The notes under the pieces were generated by a model. That model ran no database searches and was not told the origin of the DNA. It worked only from the letters and a program-made list of their open reading frames with translations. Below, piece by piece: positions 27,254 to 36,146 of a stretch of 64,000 nucleotides of DNA. The stretch comes from Acinetobacter guerrae (GTDB lineage Bacteria; Pseudomonadota; Gammaproteobacteria; Pseudomonadales; Moraxellaceae): assembly GCF_009372255.1 (NCBI RefSeq), contig NZ_LXGN01000005.1, positions 212,942 through 276,941 of the forward strand, in the 5' to 3' direction. The position numbers and the translations under genes were made by a program. Within the stretch, counting starts at the first letter, position 1. Each line of letters begins with the position of its first letter.

Positions 27254-27486
27254 ATTTTATACACTCTTTTAGTTCACATTTTCTTGACGCAAGATTTAAG
27301 CAACATTCAGTCATATTATCTTTATGACTTTTTTTAGAAAGACAAAATAACGCAATAGCATTCGACTAAAGAGACAAGAGGAATAACTTAAAGCATCAAG
27401 GCGGTTATGCTATGGTTGATACACGCTTGATATCAATTTTTATGCTTTTTTTCTTGGCAATAAACACAACAAAAGAGGATTAACGC

Positions 27487-28065
27487 ATGTCCAAACAAAT
27501 TTTAATGCTCGTCGGCGATTATGCTGAAGATTATGAAACGATGGTCCCTTTTCAATTTCTGACCGGCTTAGGATATATCGTACATGCGGTTTGTCCTGAA
27601 AAGAAGGCGGGTGATCATATTGCAACCGCAATTCATGATTTTGAGGGTGATCAAACCTATAGTGAGAAACGTGGCCATAACTTTGCCATTAATTATGATT
27701 TTAACGCCGTTAATACACAAGATTATGTCGGGCTTGTGATCCCTGGTGGGCGTGCGCCAGAATATTTACGAATGAATGAACGCGTGGTCGCCATTGTCCG
27801 TGAATTTGACAGCGCACAAAAACCGATTGCAGCTGTTTGTCATGGTGCTCAGTTATTGGCCGCAGCAGATGTAATTCGTGGTCGTTTATGCTCAGCTTAT
27901 CCTGCATGTGCAGCCGAAGTAAAATTGGCGGGTGGTCAATATGCAGATATTGCGGTCACAGAAGCCGTAACCGATGGACATTTCATCACTGCCCCTGCTT
28001 GGCCTGCACATCCCGCATGGCTTTCTCAGTTTGTCAAAGTGCTTGGAGCCAAAATTACCCTGTAG
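27487..28065 (+). CDS. DJ-1/PfpI family protein
   Basis: 192 residues. The start [36 protein letters not shown] and [19 protein letters not shown] form the PfpI pattern, with the nucleophile-elbow cysteine C118 and adjacent H119. Members act as proteases, glyoxalases/deglycases or stress chaperones, and the sequence does not decide which. GAGGATTAACGC provides the ribosome site before the ATG at 27487. Confidence 0.87.
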   Translation: MSKQILMLVGDYAEDYETMVPFQFLTGLGYIVHAVCPEKKAGDHIATAIHDFEGDQTYSEKRGHNFAINYDFNAVNTQDYVGLVIPGGRAPEYLRMNERVVAIVREFDSAQKPIAAVCHGAQLLAAADVIRGRLCSAYPACAAEVKLAGGQYADIAVTEAVTDGHFITAPAWPAHPAWLSQFVKVLGAKITL

Positions 28066-28097
28066 AACGGCGATAAGTATCATTGAATATCGCTTTT

Positions 28098-28140
28098 TCG
28101 TTTGAGTTTGGCATATGGCAAATACAACAAACTCAAACGA
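28098..28140. repeat. Perfect 13-bp inverted repeat between the PfpI gene and the lipoprotein gene
   Basis: TCGTTTGAGTTTG and CAAACTCAAACGA with a 17-base loop, between two convergent genes. It lacks a clean T tract on the plus strand; on the minus strand only a short AAAAAGCG follows. It may be a terminator of modest strength or a protein site. Confidence 0.6.
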
Positions 28141-28161
28141 AGCCTCCTGAGCCTTTGAAAA

Positions 28162-29166
28162 TTATTGAATCTGTTTCAACATATTTTTTGCACCTGCATG
28201 ATTCTGGTTATGAGCCAAATTTTGTAAAATCCCAATGGCTTTTTCTTTAGAATTGCTAAAACGGCTTTTGTAAGCAGATACATGGGTTAGGCATTTTGCA
28301 ACCAATACGCCAGATTCAGCATATACATTACTTCCATTGGTATTATACAACTTGCCATAACTATAGGCTTTTTCTGCATTATTGCAGGCAACAATCTGGT
28401 TTTTCCCCTTGCTCAAATCTTTACGTGCAGCGACATAGTATTTTAATTGTTCTGATTGAGGTGTTTCCGTCACTTTTTCTGGTGTCTTGGTTGAAGCGAT
28501 TGGTGCAGGCTTCGTCTCTTTTTTTGCATCTATTTCTTTTTTAAGATCAGCTTCTTTTTTAGCTTCAATCTCTTTGTCGACCTGATGTTTCATATTTTTG
28601 GTCGAAGACAGGTTAATCACTGCTTTTTTAGGTGAAATAGCAGAAACAGGATTGGCTTTACTATAAAAAGTTTTACTTTCTTCAAGCGTCATTATTCGAG
28701 TTTGTAAACTCACGACACTGGTTGCATTTTGATCTAGACTTTTACGTTGTGCAGTCGGTTCAATCGAAACAATCCAGCTTTTTTCAGTCCCATAATCACA
28801 TTGATAAGCTCCTATTCCCTGCTTCACATTTGGATGAGATGCCAATATTTTTTTAGTTGAATGATCTTTAATTAAACTCAGATTGCTATGACGCAATACA
28901 GAAAATTTCCCGCCATTGGCATGACAATATTGACTTAAATATTTCCGTGGATAAAGTGATTCTGGTTCAATATTGGGTTGTTGTTGTCCCCAGTCATAGA
29001 TATATTCACGTGAAATTCCTGTTGCACCATTCAATTGTTTTTGGTCAATCAAATCTTGAGGAGATGCAAAAAGCTGCATTGAATCAGCATGATTTTTAGG
29101 TGTAGATGCACATCCGTGCAACAACAATACATTCAACCCGATCCATATCCATAATTTAGATTTCAC
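28162..29166 (-). CDS. Lipoprotein of unknown function
   Basis: 334 residues. Signal with the lipobox LLHGC (cysteine about residue 19), then STPKNHADSM. The middle (about residues 195-245) is a Lys/Glu-rich stretch with a repeated EIxAKKE pattern, followed by a Pro/Thr linker; the C-terminal part holds cysteines (ACNNAEKAY, AKCLTHV) and a helical pattern that resembles a short Sel1/TPR-like region. No domain is recognised with confidence. The gene ends next to the 13-bp inverted repeat. Confidence 0.68.
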   Translation of the reverse strand: MKSKLWIWIGLNVLLLHGCASTPKNHADSMQLFASPQDLIDQKQLNGATGISREYIYDWGQQQPNIEPESLYPRKYLSQYCHANGGKFSVLRHSNLSLIKDHSTKKILASHPNVKQGIGAYQCDYGTEKSWIVSIEPTAQRKSLDQNATSVVSLQTRIMTLEESKTFYSKANPVSAISPKKAVINLSSTKNMKHQVDKEIEAKKEADLKKEIDAKKETKPAPIASTKTPEKVTETPQSEQLKYYVAARKDLSKGKNQIVACNNAEKAYSYGKLYNTNGSNVYAESGVLVAKCLTHVSAYKSRFSNSKEKAIGILQNLAHNQNHAGAKNMLKQIQ

Positions 29167-29505
29167 GTTACTTTTTCTCAGTTCTTTTTTTATCGCTAAA
29201 ATATAGCAAAAAATATAATTAAATAAATCTAATGATTTGATTTTTATTAAAATATAAGTAAAACCAAATTTGATGACGTATTCAAAATTGGGACTAAAAT
29301 GCCAACCTTTTTCTATTCATCCCATAAACAATGAAATATGTATCACTCAGATAGATGAAGTTTTTATAGAAGTAATTGATCGTGTAGTAAGTTTATTCGC
29401 TTTAATGCGACTTGTAATGATCGATTGTTTGAATCCTACATAACAGATGAGTTACTTAAGCACTGTCATATTGCGGGCTAATTTCACCCTTTCACTTAAA
29501 CCTTA
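29167..29505. other. 339-base gap between the lipoprotein and LysR genes
   Basis: A+T-rich, probably with the lipoprotein promoter. Only very short open frames without ribosome sites are present. Nothing else recognised. Confidence 0.4.
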
Positions 29506-30405
29506 TTACTTACCATACGAAGCTTGAAGTAAGGATAAAATATGCTGAACCCGAATATTCATCTGGTCTGCACGGTAGATAGCATAGATCGGTGCAATAC
29601 ACGGTTTTTTGGCTTCAAGTACTTTATAAATAATCTGCTTGTTCCAGAAATCTTGAATCGATGCAGGCACAATAGACAAACCAATGCCTGCCGCAATCAA
29701 GTTTAAACTGGAAGTCAAGCGAGGGGCTTCCTGTACCACGTGAGGACTAAATCCAGCTTGATAACAACTTGCCATAATATTATCAAATAAATCCTGCCCG
29801 CCTAAACGCCGATAAAGAACAAACTCGTAAGGTTCCAAGTCAGATAACTGAATAACGCTATCAGTTTGAGCTAAACGATGATTATTGGGTAAAGCCACCA
29901 TTAAGGGCTCATTCAATACATGTTGACTATGCAATTTTCGCTGCATTGGAGCAGGTTTACGTAAAAATACAATATCTAGTTTTTCATTAATGACCGCATC
30001 AATTAAGGCACTACTACTTTCTTCTTCCAGATAAATAGAGACTTGAGGAAATTGATCACGAAATGCTCTTAACACCGTAGGCAAAAAGGGATGCAATCCA
30101 ACAGAATGAGTAAACCCCACATTCAGTTGCCCCTCTTTGCCCTGAGCAATATTTTGAACGCGTCTAGGGATTGACTGTGCATGAGCTAAAATAGTAACCG
30201 CCTCTTGATAAAGCACTTTACCTGCTTCTGTCGCTTCCACCCCACGTGGCAATCTTTTTAAGAGCTGCGTATCAAGTTCCTGTTCCAAACTTTGCATCAA
30301 TCTGGTCAAAGGAGGCTGCTGCATATGCAGCCTAACCGCAGCTTTAGATATATTACTTTCTTCAACCACAGCAACAAAAGCATTCAGTTTATGTACATCA
30401 ATCAT
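29506..30405 (-). CDS. LysR-type transcriptional regulator
   Basis: 299 residues. The N-terminal winged helix-turn-helix is typical: LNAFVAVVEESNISKAAVRLHMQQPPLTRLMQSLEQEL (about residues 6-43), followed by the effector-binding domain from about residue 90. It diverges from the chromate transporter pair, and LysR proteins commonly control the divergent gene, so it probably regulates that pair. The 103-base gap between them has inverted half-sites ATAGCAT (30439) and ATGCTAT (30470) that could be its operator. Confidence 0.88.
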   Translation of the reverse strand: MIDVHKLNAFVAVVEESNISKAAVRLHMQQPPLTRLMQSLEQELDTQLLKRLPRGVEATEAGKVLYQEAVTILAHAQSIPRRVQNIAQGKEGQLNVGFTHSVGLHPFLPTVLRAFRDQFPQVSIYLEEESSSALIDAVINEKLDIVFLRKPAPMQRKLHSQHVLNEPLMVALPNNHRLAQTDSVIQLSDLEPYEFVLYRRLGGQDLFDNIMASCYQAGFSPHVVQEAPRLTSSLNLIAAGIGLSIVPASIQDFWNKQIIYKVLEAKKPCIAPIYAIYRADQMNIRVQHILSLLQASYGK

Positions 30406-30508
30406 AGCTATACTTTTTGAGTATGTTTCATGCCAAAAATAGCATTGGTAAATATATCATAATCGGCTCATGCTATGCCCATCAGCTTAGACGATAAAAG
30501 GTGACGCA

Positions 30509-31078
30509 GTGAAGATTCAAGCCATGCCAATAGCGAGTGAACAATCGATAACTCCTGATTGCAAGGCTTTATTTAGCGGATTTATGAAGTTGGGTTTGAT
30601 GGGTTTTGGTGGCGTGTTACCGCTGGCACATCGTATGATTGTGGAGCAACAAAAATGGTTGGATGAAAGCCAATTTACCAACTTACTGGGCATTTGCCAG
30701 TTATTGCCTGGTGGCAATATCATTAATATGTCAGTGGCAATTGGCATGCAGTTTCAAGGCATTAAAGGCGCCATCAGTTCGGTATTAGGACTGATTTTTG
30801 CTCCAACTGTAATCGTCTTAATGATCTATCAGGTATATGAACATTTTCAATACTTAACGGTAGTAAGACATCTTATTCAAGGATTAGCCGCTGCGGCAGC
30901 AGGACTTTTGTTCGCCACAGGCTTTAAAATGCTTCGTCCTATATTAAAAAGCAAACTCACCCTTCTGACGATTACGCTGACATTTATCTTTATGCTGTTA
31001 TTTAAGCTACCACTGGCGTTGACCCTACTTATTCTACTCACCATTAACTTTTTGATTCTGGGAGTAAAAAAATCATGA
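30509..31078 (+). CDS. Chromate transporter family protein, N-terminal-half type
   Basis: 189 residues. The CHR family pattern is GFMKLGLMGFGGVLPLAHRM, then LLGICQLLPGGNIINMSV, followed by several membrane segments. In the short-chain CHR type two half-size proteins are encoded in tandem and act as a pair. A GTG start at 30509 has AAGG 7 bases upstream; an in-frame ATG at 30524 is the alternative. Its stop overlaps the next start by four bases (ATGA). Confidence 0.85.
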   Translation: MKIQAMPIASEQSITPDCKALFSGFMKLGLMGFGGVLPLAHRMIVEQQKWLDESQFTNLLGICQLLPGGNIINMSVAIGMQFQGIKGAISSVLGLIFAPTVIVLMIYQVYEHFQYLTVVRHLIQGLAAAAAGLLFATGFKMLRPILKSKLTLLTITLTFIFMLLFKLPLALTLLILLTINFLILGVKKS

Positions 31079-31596
31079 TCTTGGTACTCATAACTCTAGC
31101 CTTAGTCTTTACTCAACTGTCTGTTTTGGCCTTTGGAGGTGGCAACGCCATTCTTCCCGAAATGCAGCATCAGGTGGTAAATATTCATCACTGGATGAGC
31201 GCTGAACAATTTAGCTCATTGTTTGCAATGGCACAGGCTGCTCCAGGGCCAAATATGATGATTGTTCCTCTTATTGGCTGGCATGTCGCAGGCCCTGCTG
31301 GATTGTTGGTAACTTCTATCGCTAAATTTGGCCCGTCATCGATAATTACAGTCTATGCACTCAAATTTTGGCAACGTTTTAAGGATCATCCTTTTAGAAG
31401 CCGCTTTGAGCAAGCGTTAAAGCCAATTACCGTAGGTTTAGTACTTGTCAGCGCATGGATGATTGCCCATGCATCTGCCCAAAATACGATACTGGTCATG
31501 ATTGTTATCTTAACTACACTTTTGGGTTTATTTAAAAGAATCCATCCTCTTTGGGTCATGTTGCTTGGTGCAGGTTTGGGTATTGTGCTGCTATAA
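31075..31596 (+). CDS. Chromate transporter family protein, C-terminal-half type
   Basis: 173 residues. It repeats the CHR pattern (FTQLSVLAFGGGNAILPEM, then AQAAPGPNMMIVPLIGW) and is membrane-bound. It begins inside the stop of the previous half, so the two are coupled and should form one transporter that exports chromate or another oxyanion. The substrate is inferred from the family only. A terminator follows. Confidence 0.85.
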   Translation: MILVLITLALVFTQLSVLAFGGGNAILPEMQHQVVNIHHWMSAEQFSSLFAMAQAAPGPNMMIVPLIGWHVAGPAGLLVTSIAKFGPSSIITVYALKFWQRFKDHPFRSRFEQALKPITVGLVLVSAWMIAHASAQNTILVMIVILTTLLGLFKRIHPLWVMLLGAGLGIVLL

Positions 31597-31609
31597 ATCA
31601 GAACAGACA

Positions 31610-31642
31610 TAAAAAAACCCGCTTCTGCGGGTTTAAGTTTTT
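31610..31642. terminator. Terminator shared by the chromate transporter and SbmA-like genes
   Basis: AAACCCGC/GCGGGTTT stem with a short TTCT loop, A run before and T-rich stretch after; the genes on both sides are convergent. Confidence 0.82.
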
Positions 31643-32837
31643 ATTTATCCAAAATTGACTCAAAGGCTTTTAAACGCTTATGAATGGAGAGTAATTCAAT
31701 AATCGTTTTCCAAGAATTAATCAAATATTGAAAAGAATCACGGACTTTACCAAATACTCCGCCTATTTGATTAATCAGACCTAGAGTTAACTTTCCTGCG
31801 GCAATCGATGGAAATAAGACCACCAAATTGTAGAGAACATCCAGTTGCCCATACCATGTTGCCGTTAAATTAAAATAAGCATAATGAAAATAAAGTCGAA
31901 AATAGTTTTTGCGTACTCGGCTAAATAATTCTTTTAAGGTTGCTGGTTGCGCACGATCTGCATGATCTTCTCCATAGACCAATTCTTTCCGATACGCCGC
32001 TTCAACTTTTTGATTATTAAATTGTAGACCAGGTAATTTAATCCCAACGACCATTAATAATATTGTACCAAATACTGCCCAGACAATCGCTGCCCAAACC
32101 AATGAGTGATTCAACTCTCCAACAATAGGAATAACAGGAACATATTTTGAAAGTTGAAATAAGAGAGGTAGAAATGCAATCAAGGTCATCATGGCCTTCA
32201 CCAGTTCGACACCCAAATCTTCCATAATCGTGGCAAAACGCATGGTATCTTCCTGTACACGTTGCGAAGCACCCTCGATATGTCTGAGTTGATCCCAATT
32301 GGCCGTATAATATTCGTTCATTGCGGTACGCCAGCGGAATACATAATGACTGGTAAAAAAGGCATTGATCACCGCAAGCGTTACTCCAACCATAGCAATA
32401 TAAAGAAAAACCATCGTTTCTTTATATAAATCCATTATGTTTCCGCCACCATTAGTCAACATATTTTGAATTAAATCCCAAAAAGGCACATACCAAGCAT
32501 TTACCGCAACACTCACCTGCACCCCAAACCAGATATTAAATAAAATAAAGGCAGATCCCCAGACTGACCACCGCTGCCAGCGATTATCTGAAAATACTCG
32601 CCAGAACCCTGCAAATAAAGCAGTTGCCACAAAAAACCATAAATAAAACCATAAAAATGCAGGTGACCAAAAGCGACTCACGCCTACAGGAAGTTCAGCA
32701 TCGGCATATCCTTTTGGAAAACCCAAAAATTCGCCCCACTCTTTGCCGCCTGAATACCAAAGCGCGATATTGACAATAAACCAAAATATCAGTGACCAAA
32801 AAAACCATTTTGGTTTTGGAAAAAATGACTTGAACAT
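31641..32837 (-). CDS. sbmA: SbmA/BacA-like peptide transporter
   Basis: 398 residues, close to E. coli SbmA (406). The N-terminus [19 protein letters not shown] matches SbmA, and the [21 protein letters not shown] segment is the family signature. There is a membrane domain but no ATP-binding domain: SbmA/BacA proteins run on the proton gradient and import peptides such as proline-rich antimicrobial peptides and microcins. It is a single gene. Confidence 0.9.
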   Translation of the reverse strand: MFKSFFPKPKWFFWSLIFWFIVNIALWYSGGKEWGEFLGFPKGYADAELPVGVSRFWSPAFLWFYLWFFVATALFAGFWRVFSDNRWQRWSVWGSAFILFNIWFGVQVSVAVNAWYVPFWDLIQNMLTNGGGNIMDLYKETMVFLYIAMVGVTLAVINAFFTSHYVFRWRTAMNEYYTANWDQLRHIEGASQRVQEDTMRFATIMEDLGVELVKAMMTLIAFLPLLFQLSKYVPVIPIVGELNHSLVWAAIVWAVFGTILLMVVGIKLPGLQFNNQKVEAAYRKELVYGEDHADRAQPATLKELFSRVRKNYFRLYFHYAYFNLTATWYGQLDVLYNLVVLFPSIAAGKLTLGLINQIGGVFGKVRDSFQYLINSWKTIIELLSIHKRLKAFESILDK

Positions 32838-33306
32838 GAAGTTGCGATATTCCTTTTTCTACGCACTATCGTTGGGATAGAAATTAAGATAGAAATCTTA
32901 ACTTCAGCCTAAATAACTGTTTGTTCTTTGTTATTTATATAGCTCTATATAGCGCTTTTTATTGCGATGATACAAGTCACCTCAGACATTCATAAAAATG
33001 AATTTGAGTTTTCAAGGATAGGATTTGGTCAGTTTGTGTTTAACTAAGCGTTCTGTTGTTAAAAGCCAAGCGATCTTTCTATCTTAAAAAATTTCTCAAA
33101 TAAAATAAAAATACAAGATTAAGGATAATATATGAATGATTTGTTGGTTTTAATAATGTTCCCTATATCTCTTTAAAAATTATGGTATTAAATTTGCTGA
33201 CTGAGTACAAAAAAATTAATTTTTTCGTCGAACTTAACGCATTAATCATTATATTTTGCTATACAATAATTACAGTATAAATGCATAAAAATTGGGACAT
33301 ATCCTT
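32838..33306. other. 469-base region between sbmA and the small gene
   Basis: A+T-rich. It contains a tiny open frame (33132-33176, 14 codons, hydrophobic) with AGGA six bases upstream, and no other credible gene. Promoters for sbmA (minus) and the small gene (plus) should lie here. Confidence 0.4.
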
Positions 33307-33501
33307 ATGGATTTAAAAGCAATTGAACTGATCGAAACCATTACTTTACATAAAGATAATTTTGAACCTAAGATTTTTGAAAAAGGGACTGTACTCAAAG
33401 TCATTATGCCAACGCCGACTTCTTTACTTGTATCTGATGATGATGGTTTTTCGTTCACAGTGGCTTTAGATCAGGAAGATAAGACATGGCATAAACTCTA
33501 A
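33307..33501 (+). CDS. Small protein of unknown function (64 residues)
   Basis: Starts MDLKAIELIETITLHKD at the ATG 33307; a TTG at 33292 is also in frame. The middle, FEKGTVLKVIMPTPTSLLVSDD, alternates like a small beta barrel (SH3-like), and it ends WHKL. No signal or membrane segment and no family recognised. The ribosome site is weak. It stands alone just before the candidate 6S RNA. Confidence 0.6.
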   Translation: MDLKAIELIETITLHKDNFEPKIFEKGTVLKVIMPTPTSLLVSDDDGFSFTVALDQEDKTWHKL

Positions 33502-33572
33502 ATGTGTGATTGATCTTAACTTGAAGTTTTTTAAATTTTTATCTGTTGCTGCGTAATTTGTATTATTCAGAA

Positions 33573-33785
33573 ATTTAATTTTTTAGGTTAAGGGGTTTAC
33601 TTCAACACTCATGACTTTGTAAGCCACAACCTTTGCCTATAAACTTTTGATCTATAGCGTCCTAAGCCGAATCGAGACCTTTTGGGTGGGTACACACTCG
33701 CGTTGTACGCTTTGGTGCATGCTACTCTTTTCGATCCCCTGTGGAACTTTTGTTCCTAACCTTGTAAAACAGTTTAGATAACATA
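33573..33785 (+). ncRNA. ssrS: Candidate 6S RNA
   Basis: A non-coding stretch that can fold into one long interrupted hairpin by nested pairs: TTTAC (33596)/GTAAA (33764), CCACA (33624)/TGTGG (33740), ATCGA (33671)/TCGAT (33731) and an apical GTACA (33690)/TGTAC (33704). Side hairpins are CTATA/TATAG (33637-33657) and GGAAC/GTTCC (33743-33756). The parts CCTAAGCCGA and GGTGCATGC resemble the 6S segments CCTGAGCCGA and GGTGAGCATGC flanking the central bubble, and the GGAAC/GTTCC hairpin matches the 3' one in E. coli 6S. A TATTAT at 33561 would start the RNA near 33573. 6S RNA mimics an open promoter and holds sigma-70 RNA polymerase in stationary phase. Ends are estimates. Confidence 0.55.
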
Positions 33786-34129
33786 GAGAGAGATTGTTTC
33801 CCGAATTTTCATTTTTCTTCATTGTAATTGGAAATATATATCGAAATATGACAAATTTCAGAGAAAAATTTTCTTATTTATTTATGTTTATCATTTTTTT
33901 AATCTAAATTCTGCGCAATATCGAAAATTATTCAAATATTTAAAATGTAATTTTTTAGTTTAAAGTAACCACACCAATGCTCTCACCTGTTCTGGTTGAA
34001 TCAAATTTTTAGCTGAGATTCATTTTCATTTAGTCACCAAATCCTGAGTCAATAAAGCTGATTTTTTTTCTGAAATGGCGCAGAATATAAGGCATTCTTG
34101 GTATTAGATTATGGGCTGTAAATCATCTT
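33786..34129. other. A+T-rich gap between candidate 6S RNA and ygfZ
   Basis: No open frame with a ribosome site and no hairpin terminator was seen. Probably the ygfZ promoter region. Confidence 0.35.
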
Positions 34130-34852
34130 ATGAGCAATTTAGCTTTCTTCTCATTTTCGTTAAATGGTATTGATGCACAAAAATTTTTACAAGGTCAAGT
34201 CACGGTCAATGTAGAAGCTTTACCAGAAAATAGCACCCGTTATACTGCTATTTGTGATTTGAAAGGTCGCATACATTTTGGATTATGGTTAAAAAAACAA
34301 TCTACCGAAAGCTTTCAAATTGTAACGACGCAAGATCAAAGCGAGGAGTTTGCTAAACATATTCGTAAATACGGCGCTTTTTCTAAAATGAAGCTAGAGG
34401 ATGCAGGAATTGTATTTCCAACTCTAGTAGAGAAAAGCAGCGAATTTTCAACGACTGAAACAGATATTAATGCTTGGCAGTTACAAGCCATCGAAACAGG
34501 TCAGGCATGGATTGCTCAAAGCACTGAACATGAGTTTCAACCCCAAGAACTCCGTTTACATCAACGTGAAGGTGTTCACTACGACAAAGGCTGTTATTTA
34601 GGTCAGGAAATCATTGCTCGTCTGTGGTTTAAAGCAAAACCTAAACATTGGCTACATTTGGTACTGGGTCAAGGCGAAGTTCCTGCACCTGCAACAAAAT
34701 TAAGTCATGATGTTGAAGTGGTCAATAGTATTGCGGTTGATGGTGGCTATAAAGCATTGGTTGTCGGCAAACCCGTAGCAATCGAAGAATTAAACTTAAC
34801 CGTACTGGATTTACCTGAATATTTAAGCGGCGATGTTGCAAGACCACAATAA
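34130..34852 (+). CDS. ygfZ: YgfZ/GcvT-like folate-binding protein
   Basis: 240 residues, shorter than E. coli YgfZ (326). The diagnostic motif KGCYLGQE with its cysteine is present (about residues 160-167), and the N-terminus FLQGQVTVNVE with TAICDLKGRI matches the tetrahydrofolate-binding fold. YgfZ helps repair or maturation of some iron-sulfur enzymes and tRNA modification enzymes such as MiaB. No good ribosome site before 34130. The next gene starts six bases after its stop. Confidence 0.9.
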   Translation: MSNLAFFSFSLNGIDAQKFLQGQVTVNVEALPENSTRYTAICDLKGRIHFGLWLKKQSTESFQIVTTQDQSEEFAKHIRKYGAFSKMKLEDAGIVFPTLVEKSSEFSTTETDINAWQLQAIETGQAWIAQSTEHEFQPQELRLHQREGVHYDKGCYLGQEIIARLWFKAKPKHWLHLVLGQGEVPAPATKLSHDVEVVNSIAVDGGYKALVVGKPVAIEELNLTVLDLPEYLSGDVARPQ

Positions 34853-34858
34853 CTAGCT

Positions 34859-35170
34859 ATGAATGCCCTATTTATTTGTAGTAGAAATCAATGGCGTAGC
34901 CCAACAGCAGAACGTGTATTTTCAAAACACATGAATACGCGTTCTGCGGGAACGAGTAAGCAAGCCAAACGGGTGGTTTCAGCACGAGATATCGTATGGG
35001 CAGATCATATTTTTGTGATGGAATATCACCATAAACAAAGATTGGTTGAACAATTCAATAAGAATCTGCGAAATAAAAAAATTACCGTCTTAGAAATCCC
35101 AGATGAATATCATTTTATGCATCCAAACTTGGTTGAATTGTTAAGCCAAGCCATGCAGCCTTATTTATAA
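34859..35170 (+). CDS. Low-molecular-weight tyrosine phosphatase-like protein
   Basis: 103 residues. The start FICSRNQWRSPTAERVF holds the P-loop C(X)5R(S/T) of low-molecular-weight phosphatases, but the second cysteine of the usual CxxNxCRS is replaced by tryptophan, and the protein is shorter than the classic 150. It belongs to a small branch whose substrate is unknown. It follows ygfZ by six bases, so they are likely co-transcribed. Confidence 0.72.
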   Translation: MNALFICSRNQWRSPTAERVFSKHMNTRSAGTSKQAKRVVSARDIVWADHIFVMEYHHKQRLVEQFNKNLRNKKITVLEIPDEYHFMHPNLVELLSQAMQPYL

Positions 35171-35245
35171 CTAAACACATTTCTTCACTATTGTTTTTCA
35201 TCATTTTTTGGCATGATCAAACGGCTTTTTATCGTGGAATAGATC

Positions 35246-35953
35246 ATGAAGTTTTTATTGAGCGCACTTACGCTAAGTTTATTTAGTATCTCCCTGACTC
35301 ATGCCAATATTGCAACTGTTCAGCAGAACCTAAAAAAGAATTTCCCAGATATCGCTGTGCAATCCGTACAAACTACACCGCTAAAAGATATTTATGAAGT
35401 CTATATGGGGGGACAAATTGTCTATACCAATGATGATGCAACTTACTTTTTCATCGGCAATCTAATTGACAATAAAAACCAAAAGAACTTAACCGAAGAT
35501 AGTTTGCAAAAACTTGAAAAAATTGATGTTTCTACGCTACCACTTGATCAAGCCATTAAACATGTTAAAGGCAATGGACAGCGTACACTTTACTTATTTA
35601 GTGATCCAGATTGTCCTTATTGCCAACGCTTAGAAAAGCAAATGACATCGGTCGATAATGTCACGATTTATTTATTTTTATATCCTCTTAAAAGCTTGCA
35701 TCCTAATGCAGAAAATATTGCCACCCAAATCTGGTGTGCCAAAGACCAATATGCTGCTTGGGAAAATTATCTGCTAAACAAAAAAGCACCCGTAAGTGCT
35801 GCGAGCTGCCAAACACCTATTCAGAAGAATCTGGAATTAGGCAAACGCTTAAAAATCAGTGGCACGCCCACTATGTTCCTCAAAAACGGCAACAGAATCA
35901 CAGGTGCGATGGATGCCGATGAATTAAATCAGCTTTTAGATAAAACCAAATAA
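35246..35953 (+). CDS. dsbC: Thiol:disulfide interchange protein DsbC
   Basis: 235 residues. A signal peptide ends near LTHA-N. The N-terminal dimerisation domain has GGQIVYTNDDATYFFIGNL; the thioredoxin domain has FSDPDCPYCQRLEKQM with a CPYC active site, and the cis-proline loop SGTPTMFLKNG. DsbC isomerises wrong disulfides in the periplasm. Classic DsbC has CGYC, so the proline here is a small variation. A terminator follows. Confidence 0.88.
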   Translation: MKFLLSALTLSLFSISLTHANIATVQQNLKKNFPDIAVQSVQTTPLKDIYEVYMGGQIVYTNDDATYFFIGNLIDNKNQKNLTEDSLQKLEKIDVSTLPLDQAIKHVKGNGQRTLYLFSDPDCPYCQRLEKQMTSVDNVTIYLFLYPLKSLHPNAENIATQIWCAKDQYAAWENYLLNKKAPVSAASCQTPIQKNLELGKRLKISGTPTMFLKNGNRITGAMDADELNQLLDKTK

Positions 35954-35959
35954 ATTTTT

Positions 35960-35993
35960 AGGGCGGTTTAAAATATTTAAGCCGCCCTCTTTT
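35960..35993 (+). terminator. Intrinsic terminator after dsbC
   Basis: GGGCGG/CCGCCC stem extended by A/T pairs (one G-U), followed by CTCTTTT. Confidence 0.8.
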
Positions 35994-36146
35994 AATAAAC
36001 TATTAAGAAAATTTCGGTAAAAATTTAAACACTCAATCGCAATTTTTATATTTACATTCCTCATAAAGCTTTTATGATAATTATTCACCGCGTAATACCA
36101 TATTGCGCATCAATGGAATGATGTGAGTATGACAACAGGATTTAAA

